DNA of 64,000 nt, from NCBI GenBank assembly GCA_001898145.1, contig MKSR01000012.1:62001-126000 (forward strand), given 5' to 3'. The stretch's first letter is position 1; every line of letters begins with the position of its first letter. The stretch comes from Dyadobacter sp. 50-39 (GTDB lineage: Bacteria > Bacteroidota > Bacteroidia > Cytophagales > Spirosomataceae). Both the position numbers and the translations under genes were made by a program. Below, in pieces: positions 54,105 to 61,700 of this stretch. The notes under the pieces are model-generated. The model saw only the letters and a list, made by a program, of their open reading frames with translations. It was not told the DNA's origin and ran no database searches.

Positions 54105-55046
54105 ATGAAACCGATTAAAATCGCAACAGCCCAGTTTGAAAACAAAAGCGGGGACAAGGAACACAACCTCGGCATAATCCGCCAGCTTGCAGGAGAAGCG
54201 TCGAAAGCAGGCGCGCAAGTCATTGCATTTCATGAGTGCTCGGTTACGGGCTACACATTTGCCCGGCATTTGTCGCGCGAGCAAATGCTCAAGGTCGCGG
54301 AACTTGTCCCCGGCGGTCCGAGTATCAATGCATTACAGCACATCGCCGCTGAGCACAACATCGTGGTGCTGGCAGGGCTGTTCGAAAAAGATGCGGATGA
54401 TAAAATGTACAAAGCCTATGTGTGCGTGGACCGGAACGGGCTCGTCGCCAGATACCGTAAGCTGCACCCGTTCATCAATCCGCACCTCACGCCAGGCGAT
54501 CAATACGTGGTTTTTGACCTACTGGGCTGGAAATGCGGCATCCTGATCTGCTACGACAACAACATCATCGAGAACGTAAGAGCAACCAAACTGCTGGGTG
54601 CCGACATTATTTTCATGCCGCACGTAACCATGTGTACGCCTTCCACGCGGCCGGGCGCCGGGTTTGTGGATCCCGCTCTCTGGCACAACCGCGAAGCCGA
54701 TCCGACGTCACTCCGCCAGGAGTTCGATGGTCTCAAAGGCCGCGCCTGGCTGATGAAATGGCTTCCTGCCCGCGCCTATGACAACGCCGTGTATGCGGTA
54801 TTCTCCAACCCCATCGGCATGGACGACGACCAGCTCAAAAACGGCTGCTCCATGATCCTCGACCCATTCGGCGACATCATCGCAGAGTGCCGCAAGCTCG
54901 ACAACGACTTCACTATCGCCACCCTTACGCCCGAAAAACTCCGCCAAGCCGGCGGTCACCGTTACATCCAGGCCCGCAGACCGGAACTTTACGGAGATAT
55001 TATCGGCCGGGATCATATTTCGGAGCAAAGAGTGGTCTGGCTTTAA
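54105..55046 (+). CDS. Nitrilase/carbon-nitrogen hydrolase family protein
   Basis: The 313-residue cytoplasmic enzyme has the Glu-Lys-Cys triad: E44 in FHECSVTGY, K119 in RYRKLHPF and C149 in GILICYDNN. It begins MKPIKIATAQFENKSGDKEHNL; the upstream codons in frame are not conserved. The family hydrolyses nitriles, amides or carbamoyl groups; MCTPSTRPGAGFVDPALW and the C-terminal ARRPELYGDIIGRD do not let me name the subfamily with certainty. The preceding AraC regulator is 73 bp away on the same strand. Confidence 0.85.
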   Translation: MKPIKIATAQFENKSGDKEHNLGIIRQLAGEASKAGAQVIAFHECSVTGYTFARHLSREQMLKVAELVPGGPSINALQHIAAEHNIVVLAGLFEKDADDKMYKAYVCVDRNGLVARYRKLHPFINPHLTPGDQYVVFDLLGWKCGILICYDNNIIENVRATKLLGADIIFMPHVTMCTPSTRPGAGFVDPALWHNREADPTSLRQEFDGLKGRAWLMKWLPARAYDNAVYAVFSNPIGMDDDQLKNGCSMILDPFGDIIAECRKLDNDFTIATLTPEKLRQAGGHRYIQARRPELYGDIIGRDHISEQRVVWL

Positions 55047-55097
55047 AACGAAGCTCATCTGGTCTGCTCAAAAAACGAAGCTCATCTAGTCTGCTCA
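55046..55097. repeat. Two-copy 25-bp direct repeat after the nitrilase gene
   Basis: Copies at 55046-55070 and 55073-55097 differ at a single base (GGTCTGCTCA versus AGTCTGCTCA at their ends) and both begin AAACGAAGCTCATCT. The repeat starts at the nitrilase stop codon. Function unknown; it could be a recent small duplication. Confidence 0.75.
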
Positions 55098-55276
55098 ATA
55101 AGTTTAGCAAAACTGGTTGAATGGGCCCTTAATCGGACTTTGGGACGGACAAACGAGCCAATAGCAGCCAGCGGATATCAGAGTTTAAGCAAAATTTAAT
55201 AATCTATCAATTACGTAGATTAAATAGTTTTGCTATTTTTGTAACTCCATATTCCAAAATTCTAAAATTCACGGTA

Positions 55277-56158
55277 ATGCTTGCCAAAGTGCTCTCACTT
55301 AAATTGCCCTCGTCGCCTACCTGGTATATCGTCCCGGTTGCTGCTGTGTTGATATTACTTGGATTACTTCTGACTAATGGGGTTATCAGCGTCAACACCG
55401 AAGCCGTGTCTGACTTCCTGACGGGCGAATTTGCACTATATGTGTTGGTGGGATTGGCGGCGCAACTCGTGGACGGCGCATTGGGAATGGCCTATGGCGT
55501 GACTTCCAACTCGTTTTTGCTTAGCCTCGGCGTAACGCCCGCAGTAAGCAGCGCGAGTGTGCATTTTGCAGAAATGTTTACCACAGGAGCTTCGGCCATT
55601 TCGCATTTCCGCTTTAAAAACATTAACAAAAAGCTTTTTAAAAGCCTGCTTATTCCCGGGGTACTTGGTTCTATTACCGGGGCTTACCTCCTTTCCGACG
55701 TCATCGACGGCAATGCTATCAAGCCGTTTATTGCCTTTTATATGCTGATTCTTGGCGTGATCATCATCCGCAAAGCGATTCAAAAGACCTTTGTTAAGAA
55801 TAAGACCAAACGCATCAGCATTCTGGCTGCGACCGGCGGCTTTCTGGATTCGGTTGGCGGCGGTGGCTGGGGACCGATCGTTACTTCTACCCTGCTCGGT
55901 CAGGGCCGTGACCCGCGTTATACCATCGGGTCTGTGAATGCGGCCGAGTTTGCCGTGGCATTCGCCAGCGGCATTACCTTTATGCTTTTCACGGGCGTCG
56001 ACAGCTGGAAGGTGGTGTTAGGGCTGATCGTCGGGGGTGTAATGGCTGCTCCTTTCGGCGCTATGCTCGTAGGAAAAATCAAGCGCAAGCCGCTGATGCT
56101 TATTGTGGGAATTCTTGTGATCGGGCTGAGCATCCGTACTATCCTACTCAGCATTTAG
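55277..56158 (+). CDS. TSUP (TauE/SafE) family membrane permease
   Basis: The 293-residue inner-membrane protein has about eight helices in two homologous halves. TauE/SafE features are LAAQLVDGALGMAYGVTSNSFLLSLGVTPAVSSASVHFAEMFTTGASAISHFRFKNI in half one and ATGGFLDSVGGGGWGPIVTSTLLGQGRDPRYTIGSVNAAEF in half two. Members export or import sulfite, sulfoacetate or related organosulfur anions. The substrate here is unknown. A 230-bp AT-rich gap with a direct repeat precedes the gene. Confidence 0.88.
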   Translation: MLAKVLSLKLPSSPTWYIVPVAAVLILLGLLLTNGVISVNTEAVSDFLTGEFALYVLVGLAAQLVDGALGMAYGVTSNSFLLSLGVTPAVSSASVHFAEMFTTGASAISHFRFKNINKKLFKSLLIPGVLGSITGAYLLSDVIDGNAIKPFIAFYMLILGVIIIRKAIQKTFVKNKTKRISILAATGGFLDSVGGGGWGPIVTSTLLGQGRDPRYTIGSVNAAEFAVAFASGITFMLFTGVDSWKVVLGLIVGGVMAAPFGAMLVGKIKRKPLMLIVGILVIGLSIRTILLSI

Positions 56159-56192
56159 TCGTCCTATCTCACCATATCCGGCGCATTTTGCC

Positions 56193-56200
56193 TAGTTTTG
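56193..56200 (+). promoter_or_regulatory. Candidate -7 element of the nuoA promoter (TAGTTTTG)
   Basis: TAGTTTTG matches the Bacteroidota -7 consensus TAnnTTTG and lies 21 bp before the nuoA start codon. No TTTG lies at the ideal upstream spacing. The same TAGTTTTGCA string occurs ahead of nuoB. Confidence 0.4.
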
Positions 56201-56221
56201 CATTCAAACAGGCACATTATT

Positions 56222-56698
56222 ATGCTCACCGATTTCGGTTACATCCTGCTCTTCATCATTGCCGCCCTGATACTGCTCGGCGTGATGCTCACCATTGCGA
56301 AGTTTCTGCGCCCGAATAATCCCAATGAAGAGAAGCTAGCTACCTACGAATCCGGGGAAGAGCCGCTGGGCAATGCGAATATCCAATTCAATGTGCGGTT
56401 CTATGTCGTAGCGCTGATTTTTGTGCTGTTTGAAGTAGAGCTCCTGTTTCTCTTCCCGTGGTCGGTCGTGTTCGGAAGTAAAGAGCTAATCGAGCAAACC
56501 AATGGTCAATGGGGCTGGTTTGCCATGGCTGAAATGACCGTATTCATCGGCATTCTCATTTTCGGCCTCGCCTACGCCTGGGCGAAAGGCTATCTCGACT
56601 GGGTCCTGCCCAAACCGCAAATCCCGGAAGTCAAATCCCCCGTCCCCGCGGATTTGTACGCGAAGGTAAATGAGAGGTATGCAAGAAAGAATCGCTAA
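56222..56698 (+). CDS. nuoA: NADH-quinone oxidoreductase subunit A
   Basis: NuoA is a membrane subunit of respiratory complex I near the quinone-binding cavity. The 158-residue protein has three helices (about 3-25, 65-88, 98-120) and the family motif TYESGEEPLGNANIQFNVRFYVVALIFVLFEVELLFLFPW. The C-terminal ~35 residues (Pro-rich tail) extend beyond typical NuoA. The start ATG 56222 gives MLTDFGYILLF. Unlike the usual order, nuoB does not follow; a VapBC-like pair, an XRE gene and an outer-membrane protein gene come between. The stop overlaps the convergent vapC-like stop by 4 bases. Confidence 0.93.
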   Translation: MLTDFGYILLFIIAALILLGVMLTIAKFLRPNNPNEEKLATYESGEEPLGNANIQFNVRFYVVALIFVLFEVELLFLFPWSVVFGSKELIEQTNGQWGWFAMAEMTVFIGILIFGLAYAWAKGYLDWVLPKPQIPEVKSPVPADLYAKVNERYARKNR

Positions 56699-57102
56699 TC
56701 AACCCAGTTTTCCAGCCTGATATTTGCGAGATTTCGAAAGTCCCGCGTATTGCGTGTTACTAGCGTCAGGTCACCGGAGACAGCTGTGGACCCGATTAGC
56801 AAGTCAAATTCTCCGGTCGGAAGTCCTGCCTGACGCAGCGCGACCTTTTGCCGCGCATATTCTTCAAAGCACTCTCCTACCAGCAATATCCTGCCTGAAA
56901 ATGCGGCGCGGAGCCAGTCGAGGTTATCACGGTTAGCTGACCGACGACTCGCCGCGCTATTCTCCACCCCGAACATGAGTTCTAAAATTGTGATTTCGGA
57001 TAGGTAACAGGAGTTAAGTCCGACTGAATCGAGCTTGCTCACCAGCCCATCGTGGCCCTTAAACAAATGAATGCAGATATTGGTATCCAGCAAGTAGCTC
57101 AT
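56695..57102 (-). CDS. vapC: VapC-type PIN-domain toxin (RNase)
   Basis: The 135-residue PIN protein shows the metal-binding acidic residues D6 (YLLDTNICIHLF), E41 (EITILELMFG), D100 (GEFDLLIGSTAV) and D121 (TRNTRDF). These match VapC/FitB-type endoribonucleases that cut tRNA or rRNA. The start overlaps the antitoxin gene by 4 bases (ATGA-type coupling), and its stop overlaps that of nuoA. Confidence 0.9.
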   Translation of the reverse strand: MSYLLDTNICIHLFKGHDGLVSKLDSVGLNSCYLSEITILELMFGVENSAASRRSANRDNLDWLRAAFSGRILLVGECFEEYARQKVALRQAGLPTGEFDLLIGSTAVSGDLTLVTRNTRDFRNLANIRLENWVD

Positions 57103-57341
57103 AGCTCAACATCCCGCGAACGGTCGCTACGGGCATTATAGATCATCGCTTCCAGTTCCTCGGCAGTTTCTTCTCCTCGCCAACTGCCGATGAATTTCCG
57201 CAATGCAGCCTTCTGCTCAGCATCCCGAACAGATTTGCTGCCCTGGGCTTCATTCACGGTCAAGCCCAGGCGCTCCGCTAATCCTTTTAACAGGGCAAAA
57301 TCGTTGTCGCTTTCTGTCTGAATAGTGATTGTATGTACCAT
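57099..57341 (-). CDS. VapB-like antitoxin of the PIN toxin
   Basis: The 80-residue protein (MVHTITIQTESDNDFALLKGLAERLGL onward) has a strand-helix N-terminus suited to DNA-binding dimerisation and an acidic, flexible C-terminus (GEETAEELEAMIYNARSD) that would wrap the toxin. It lies upstream of and overlaps the vapC gene. The family is not named with confidence; the role is inferred from position, size and coupling. An imperfectly assigned inverted repeat lies 22 bp upstream. Confidence 0.75.
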   Translation of the reverse strand: MVHTITIQTESDNDFALLKGLAERLGLTVNEAQGSKSVRDAEQKAALRKFIGSWRGEETAEELEAMIYNARSDRSRDVEL

Positions 57342-57362
57342 AGTCGCCTTTTACTGGAAAAC

Positions 57363-57376
57363 CCGCATCCTTGCGG
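57363..57376. promoter_or_regulatory. Candidate operator CCGCA-N4-TGCGG upstream of the VapBC-like pair
   Basis: The perfect 5+5 palindrome CCGCATCCTTGCGG lies 22 bp before the antitoxin start, where an autoregulatory complex could bind. Inferred from position and symmetry only. Confidence 0.3.
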
Positions 57377-57570
57377 ATACAGTTCAAAGATACGTCAAAT
57401 ACCTTATTTGGGCAATGCGTAGGCATCTCTCTTAAATATATAACTTTCTGATAAACAACCCACTAAATTACTAAAAGGTAGAGTTGTTTTATCGAATTAT
57501 ATTGACAGTTACTTAAAAAATGCCGACTTTTCGGGCTTGTTACCATTCTCTCATCATCAACAAAAATCGT

Positions 57571-57906
57571 ATGGAAGCTTTCACAAAAAACTTGCGCGAC
57601 CAGCGTGAACGCAAAGGATTTTCAGCAGCCCAGATGGCCTCGTCACTCCAGATCACCGAAACACAATACGGCGAACTCGAAAACGGGCAGACAGACCCTT
57701 CCGTAGAAACCCTGAAGCGGCTCTCTGATATCCTGAACACGACGGTACCCGAGCTGATCACCGATCGCCAGGTCCAACAGATCGTTAAGGATGTGCCGTT
57801 GGGGCATTTTTCCCCCGAATCGCTCAGTGAAATGGATAAGGATACCTACATTAAAATCCTGGAAAATCTGCTGCGAACGTTGCTAGCCGAGAAAAAAGGC
57901 GCCTGA
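57571..57906 (+). CDS. XRE family helix-turn-helix protein
   Basis: The 111-residue protein has an N-terminal HTH_XRE domain (LRDQRERKGFSAAQMASSLQITETQYGELENGQTDPSVETLKRLSDILNTTVPELI, about residues 8-63) and a helical C-terminal part (MDKDTYIKILENLLRTLLAEKKG). The start at ATG 57571 is chosen over an upstream in-frame codon. It stands alone between a 229-bp AT-rich gap and a convergent gene. Its target is unknown. Confidence 0.82.
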   Translation: MEAFTKNLRDQRERKGFSAAQMASSLQITETQYGELENGQTDPSVETLKRLSDILNTTVPELITDRQVQQIVKDVPLGHFSPESLSEMDKDTYIKILENLLRTLLAEKKGA

Positions 57907-58650
57907 TCAATGCATTCCAGCCCATTTTTTCATGTGCGGACGCGGGAAGAATACCAGTCCGACCTGTACATACACCTGGTTTACTTTTAACCTCGACAGG
58001 TCATCCACGGTCACATTATCGCCCTTCCACTTGCGCCTTCCTAGAATAGGCTGGTGGTAAGTAAGCTTGCCGCTGAGGTACACTTTTTCGTGAATTTTGG
58101 GAAGGAAATCCATTTTGTAATCGACCCCGATCCCGCCGTGCAGGTTGATATTGCCGGTATACAGCTTAACCGCCTGGTAGGCCGAGGGGTTGTTCAGCAA
58201 CTGCTGCGCCGACACGGAAGCATTACTTTTGATATTCATCCTGTACAGCATGAAATCGGCCCCGAGCGGTATGATTACGTTCCAGCGCGCATTGTTTACC
58301 AGCTTGGGCCCGCCGTCGGTACCGATGCCCAGCCCATTCAGGTAAGCCTTCCGCACATCACGGTCGGAGGTGTAATTGGTGCTGTTCATAATGATGATCC
58401 TGCCTTCGGAGAACCACCGCTGCGACTCCGTGCGCCGAGCGAGTACAAGGTTCCCCATAACCGATGTAAACGGTTTGACCTGCAACCGTGAAAGCTGGTC
58501 ACGCAAGGCCTTGTTGTTGGGAAGCATTCCGAACTCCGCGTAAACGGCCATGCCGCTTTTGAATATCCTGACGGTTGAATCGGACTGGGCCGAGGCGCTT
58601 CCGGCGCAAAAGGCTGAAAACAGGAAACTGATGAGTAATTTGTGTTTCAT
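57907..58650 (-). CDS. Exported outer-membrane beta-barrel-like protein
   Basis: From ATG 58650 the product is 247 residues: a signal peptide (MKHKLLISFLFSAFCAGSASAQ) followed by a region of alternating strands with aromatic residues (SVMGNLVLARRTESQRWFSEGRIII, WNVIIPLGADFMLYRM, VYLSGKLTYHQPIL, VYVQVGLVFFPRPH), typical of small outer-membrane barrels. No named family is recognised. The stop abuts the XRE gene stop. It is divergent from nuoB, with about 130 bp between the starts. Confidence 0.7.
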   Translation of the reverse strand: MKHKLLISFLFSAFCAGSASAQSDSTVRIFKSGMAVYAEFGMLPNNKALRDQLSRLQVKPFTSVMGNLVLARRTESQRWFSEGRIIIMNSTNYTSDRDVRKAYLNGLGIGTDGGPKLVNNARWNVIIPLGADFMLYRMNIKSNASVSAQQLLNNPSAYQAVKLYTGNINLHGGIGVDYKMDFLPKIHEKVYLSGKLTYHQPILGRRKWKGDNVTVDDLSRLKVNQVYVQVGLVFFPRPHMKKWAGMH

Positions 58651-58712
58651 ATAGTTGAAGTCTTGTGTTTGTTTTGTAACGTGCCCTGAAACCGAATCTT
58701 GCCAAATATGGT

Positions 58713-58720
58713 TAGTTTTG
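58713..58720 (+). promoter_or_regulatory. Candidate -7 element of the nuoB promoter (TAGTTTTG)
   Basis: TAGTTTTG, matching TAnnTTTG, lies 60 bp before the nuoB start; the same TAGTTTTGCA context occurs ahead of nuoA. No good -33 element is visible. Confidence 0.4.
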
Positions 58721-58780
58721 CAGACGGCCAATGCATATTAAAGCAATATCCGTACCAAAATCCGGCATTTTACAATTTTC

Positions 58781-59311
58781 ATGAGCGAACGAATCAAAAC
58801 GGGCGACGGCGGCATTATCCTGACCAATGCAGATGACCTGATGAACTGGGCCAGGCTGTCGTCTTTGTGGCCAATGGGGTTCGGTCTGGCATGCTGTGCG
58901 ATTGAAATGATGGCTACCTATGCAGCCAACTATGACCTTGAACGTTTCGGCATCATGCCCCGGCCTTCGCCCCGGCAGTCGGACGTGATGATCGTGGCCG
59001 GCACCGTCACATTCAAAATGGCCGACCGTATCCGCAGGCTGTACGAGCAGATGCCGGAGCCGCGTTATGTGATTTCAATGGGCAGCTGCTCCAACTGCGG
59101 CGGCCCGTACTGGGAGCATGGCTACCACGTGGTGAAAGGCGTCGACCGCATTATTCCCGTAGATGTGTATGTCCCGGGATGCCCGCCCCGGCCCGAGGCG
59201 CTGATCGGCGGTTTTATGAAACTGCAGGAGAAAATCCGCGGCAAACAAGAAACTGTTCCCGGCCTGTTTCTTGAAATGGAAGCTGCCGGAGAAAAAGCCG
59301 TTTTATCGTAA
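58781..59311 (+). CDS. nuoB: NADH-quinone oxidoreductase subunit B
   Basis: NuoB carries the N2 [4Fe-4S] cluster that passes electrons to quinone. The 176-residue protein has the four ligands C38-C39 ([11 protein letters not shown]), C103 (MGSCSNCGG) and C134 ([10 protein letters not shown]), plus [23 protein letters not shown]. It is complete. It is followed after 8 bp by nuoC, but no nuoD follows, so the remaining subunits must be elsewhere. Confidence 0.96.
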   Translation: MSERIKTGDGGIILTNADDLMNWARLSSLWPMGFGLACCAIEMMATYAANYDLERFGIMPRPSPRQSDVMIVAGTVTFKMADRIRRLYEQMPEPRYVISMGSCSNCGGPYWEHGYHVVKGVDRIIPVDVYVPGCPPRPEALIGGFMKLQEKIRGKQETVPGLFLEMEAAGEKAVLS

Positions 59312-59319
59312 TCTTCAAG

Positions 59320-59862
59320 ATGACTTTTCAGGAAATCACCGATATCGTTACCAGCCAGTTCCCGGAATACGACATGACCGCCGAAACCAGGAATCCACAG
59401 CCCGCATTGTTGCTGCCGGCCCGGGGAATTGCGGCTGTCTGCCGGTTTTTGCATGAAGACGAAAGGCTGTATTTCGATTACCTGGCCTGCATTACCGCCA
59501 TTGATAACGGTGCCACTGCCGATACAATGGAGCTGATCTACAACCTCACTTCCATCCCCTACGGCCTGGACCTGACCCTGAAAACCGTTTTCCCAAGAAA
59601 TACCTCCGGAGCCGCATTGCCTTCCGTTCCCACCGTGAGCCACATATGGCGTACCGCCGACTGGCATGAGCGTGAGGCCTATGACCTGATGGGTATCACC
59701 TTCGAAGGTCATCCCGATCTCCGGCGAATCCTGCTTCCCGAAGACTGGGAAGGCCACCCGCTTCGCAAAGATTATGATGCCCAGGAAAGGTACCACGGCA
59801 TCCACGTTCGCTATGAAGACGGCAAGGCTTTGGAACCGTCCAATGACCCGGACAGGGTTTAA
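59320..59862 (+). CDS. nuoC: NADH-quinone oxidoreductase subunit C
   Basis: NuoC is a peripheral subunit of complex I. The 180-residue protein contains LYFDYLACITAIDNG, YNLTSIPYGLDLTLKTVFPR, the signature TADWHEREAYDLMGITFEGHPDLRRILLPEDWEGHPLRKDY. It is a stand-alone NuoC, not fused to NuoD. It ends the short nuoBC transcription unit. Confidence 0.95.
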   Translation: MTFQEITDIVTSQFPEYDMTAETRNPQPALLLPARGIAAVCRFLHEDERLYFDYLACITAIDNGATADTMELIYNLTSIPYGLDLTLKTVFPRNTSGAALPSVPTVSHIWRTADWHEREAYDLMGITFEGHPDLRRILLPEDWEGHPLRKDYDAQERYHGIHVRYEDGKALEPSNDPDRV

Positions 59863-59946
59863 CACATACGCCCGTGCATTCCGGCAAAAAAACGCGCATA
59901 TTTGGTAGCATAAAAAAGCCTCGCTATTTTTCGTTACTAAATTCTA

Positions 59947-61638
59947 ATGATCACCCGCATGCGCTTCATCATACTCACAGCCCTCTTTCTTGGCTTTTTG
60001 CATTCAGCATTCGCAGTCACCGATTCCCTTATTATTAAAGGGAGGATCAATAACCTGAATGGCAGGCTTTACCGCCAGGCCCCCTTTATTACTTTTTCCC
60101 GCAATAATATCCTGCAACCCCAGTCGGAGCTGAGCAAACAGGCCGATTTACAGGCCGACGGCACTTTTCGCGTGTCGCTGCCGATGCTGTTCCCGCAGGA
60201 GGAAATCTACATGGATTATGGCGGGAAGGCGTTCACGACATTTCTCGGATCGCCGGGAACGGTCGAAATCACTTTTAATGGCGATTCTATCGGAAAGGCT
60301 AAAAAACTGTTCTATTTTGCCGGTGCCAATGCGGATGCCAACAATCAATATCCTTTGTACCTCGCCGCCGAAAATCAGCGGTTGAACAGCAGCCGCACAT
60401 TGGGTACTGAATTTTTCAAATCATTCTGGGAAAAAAGCCCTTCGGATGCACGCTTTATCGCCGAAAGCCGTGGAGAGTTGCGGCTTGGCTCCGTAAAGGC
60501 AGCCACCCAGAATACCGTAGCGTCGCCTGTTTTATACAACTGGGTGAAATCGGTAACGGATGAGGAGCAGTTGCAGATTTTGTATGAACACGCAATGGGC
60601 AATCAGTACCAGGTAAGCAAGGCATTGCTCGACAGCCTGAAACGGCTGGATAAAGCGCCGCTTACCGGCCAGCGGGTGATTTGGGCCAACCGGTTCGGTA
60701 ACTATGCCGACCAACTGGTAGAAGGTAAAAAATTCGATAACCCGAGCCGTACCAACTCCCTTCCGGTAAAACTCATGGCTGCCCTGATCCGCGATAATTC
60801 GAAAAACCTCTCGGCAGACGACCGCCAGCACCTTAACCAGATCAGCGAAAATGGCCTTGCCGAAAAGGGAGAGCTGGATTTCATGAATAAGCTCTTCGCC
60901 CGCAATGAATTGGTACTCAACCTGCTGTTCAACTACGAGCGTGAAAGCCGCATTTACGGCGACCTCTTCGATAGCACGGCCACCGAGTTCCTGAAAGTGC
61001 GCTACCTGGCCAAAAATCTTTATAAATACACCTATCCGCAGCAACTGCTGCTCAACAAACACATTCAATCCCGCACGGGCATCCCGCAGTTCAAGCAATC
61101 GCTGGACGAGATTGTTCAGCTGGAAGTGAAGGACAGCGCGAATATCCGTAAGCTGGTCGATTTCAAAAATGTGCGGACGGCACCTGTAGAAGCATTGCCG
61201 GGCTACTATCTCACGGCATCCAACGACCGGGGAACTTCCTGGTTCAATGGGATCGTGGACGGCCTGAAAGGAAAAACGATTTACATTGTCAAATGGAATA
61301 TCGAGGACGTCAAGAGCCGCGAAGAACTGGATTTCATTCCTGCATTACAAGCCAGGCTGCCTGACGATGTCGTATTTCTCTTCGTGCACCTTTCCACCGA
61401 TGATTACATGATATCGGACGCGCTGCTGCGGCAATATATAGTGAGGCACAGGCTGAAAGGCATTCACATGTCGCTGAACGACAACCAGGCCATGGACCTG
61501 CTGTTCCGCCTCAATCCGCTCGACTATGCGACATTCTCCATTATCCGGCCCAATGGCAAGTTCGCCACCAAAAATTCCCCGCCACCAAGTGATACGGAAA
61601 AGACGGCCAAGGCGCTGATCGAGGTGAATAGCCAGTAA
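59947..61638 (+). CDS. Exported TlpA-like thioredoxin-fold protein lacking the CxxC motif
   Basis: The 563-residue protein has a signal peptide (about 1-23, ending AFA-VTD), an N-terminal DUF4369-like strand region (SLIIKGRINNLNGRLYRQAPFITF), a long helical middle part, and a C-terminal thioredoxin-like domain (about 420-550). The TlpA hallmark K-G-K-x-x-Y-I-x-x-W is preserved (LKGKTIYIVKWNIEDVKS), but the redox WCxxC is replaced by NIEDVK, so it cannot act as a thiol oxidoreductase. It may be a structural or binding protein at the envelope. It starts about 85 bp after nuoC and is not obviously part of complex I. Confidence 0.75.
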   Translation: MITRMRFIILTALFLGFLHSAFAVTDSLIIKGRINNLNGRLYRQAPFITFSRNNILQPQSELSKQADLQADGTFRVSLPMLFPQEEIYMDYGGKAFTTFLGSPGTVEITFNGDSIGKAKKLFYFAGANADANNQYPLYLAAENQRLNSSRTLGTEFFKSFWEKSPSDARFIAESRGELRLGSVKAATQNTVASPVLYNWVKSVTDEEQLQILYEHAMGNQYQVSKALLDSLKRLDKAPLTGQRVIWANRFGNYADQLVEGKKFDNPSRTNSLPVKLMAALIRDNSKNLSADDRQHLNQISENGLAEKGELDFMNKLFARNELVLNLLFNYERESRIYGDLFDSTATEFLKVRYLAKNLYKYTYPQQLLLNKHIQSRTGIPQFKQSLDEIVQLEVKDSANIRKLVDFKNVRTAPVEALPGYYLTASNDRGTSWFNGIVDGLKGKTIYIVKWNIEDVKSREELDFIPALQARLPDDVVFLFVHLSTDDYMISDALLRQYIVRHRLKGIHMSLNDNQAMDLLFRLNPLDYATFSIIRPNGKFATKNSPPPSDTEKTAKALIEVNSQ

Positions 61639-61700
61639 GTTATACCTCGTATCGGTGCGTTTGCGTTTAGAAACAGTTGATTTGGAATCCGGATAGCCCC

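Noticed and set aside
55207-55398. 63-codon open frame on the minus strand across the TSUP start
   Set aside because: Low-complexity, no motif, and overlaps the TSUP gene start.
56695-58650. Insertion sequence splitting nuoA and nuoB
   Set aside because: No transposase, terminal inverted repeats or target duplications are visible; the genes are toxin-antitoxin, regulator and envelope protein.
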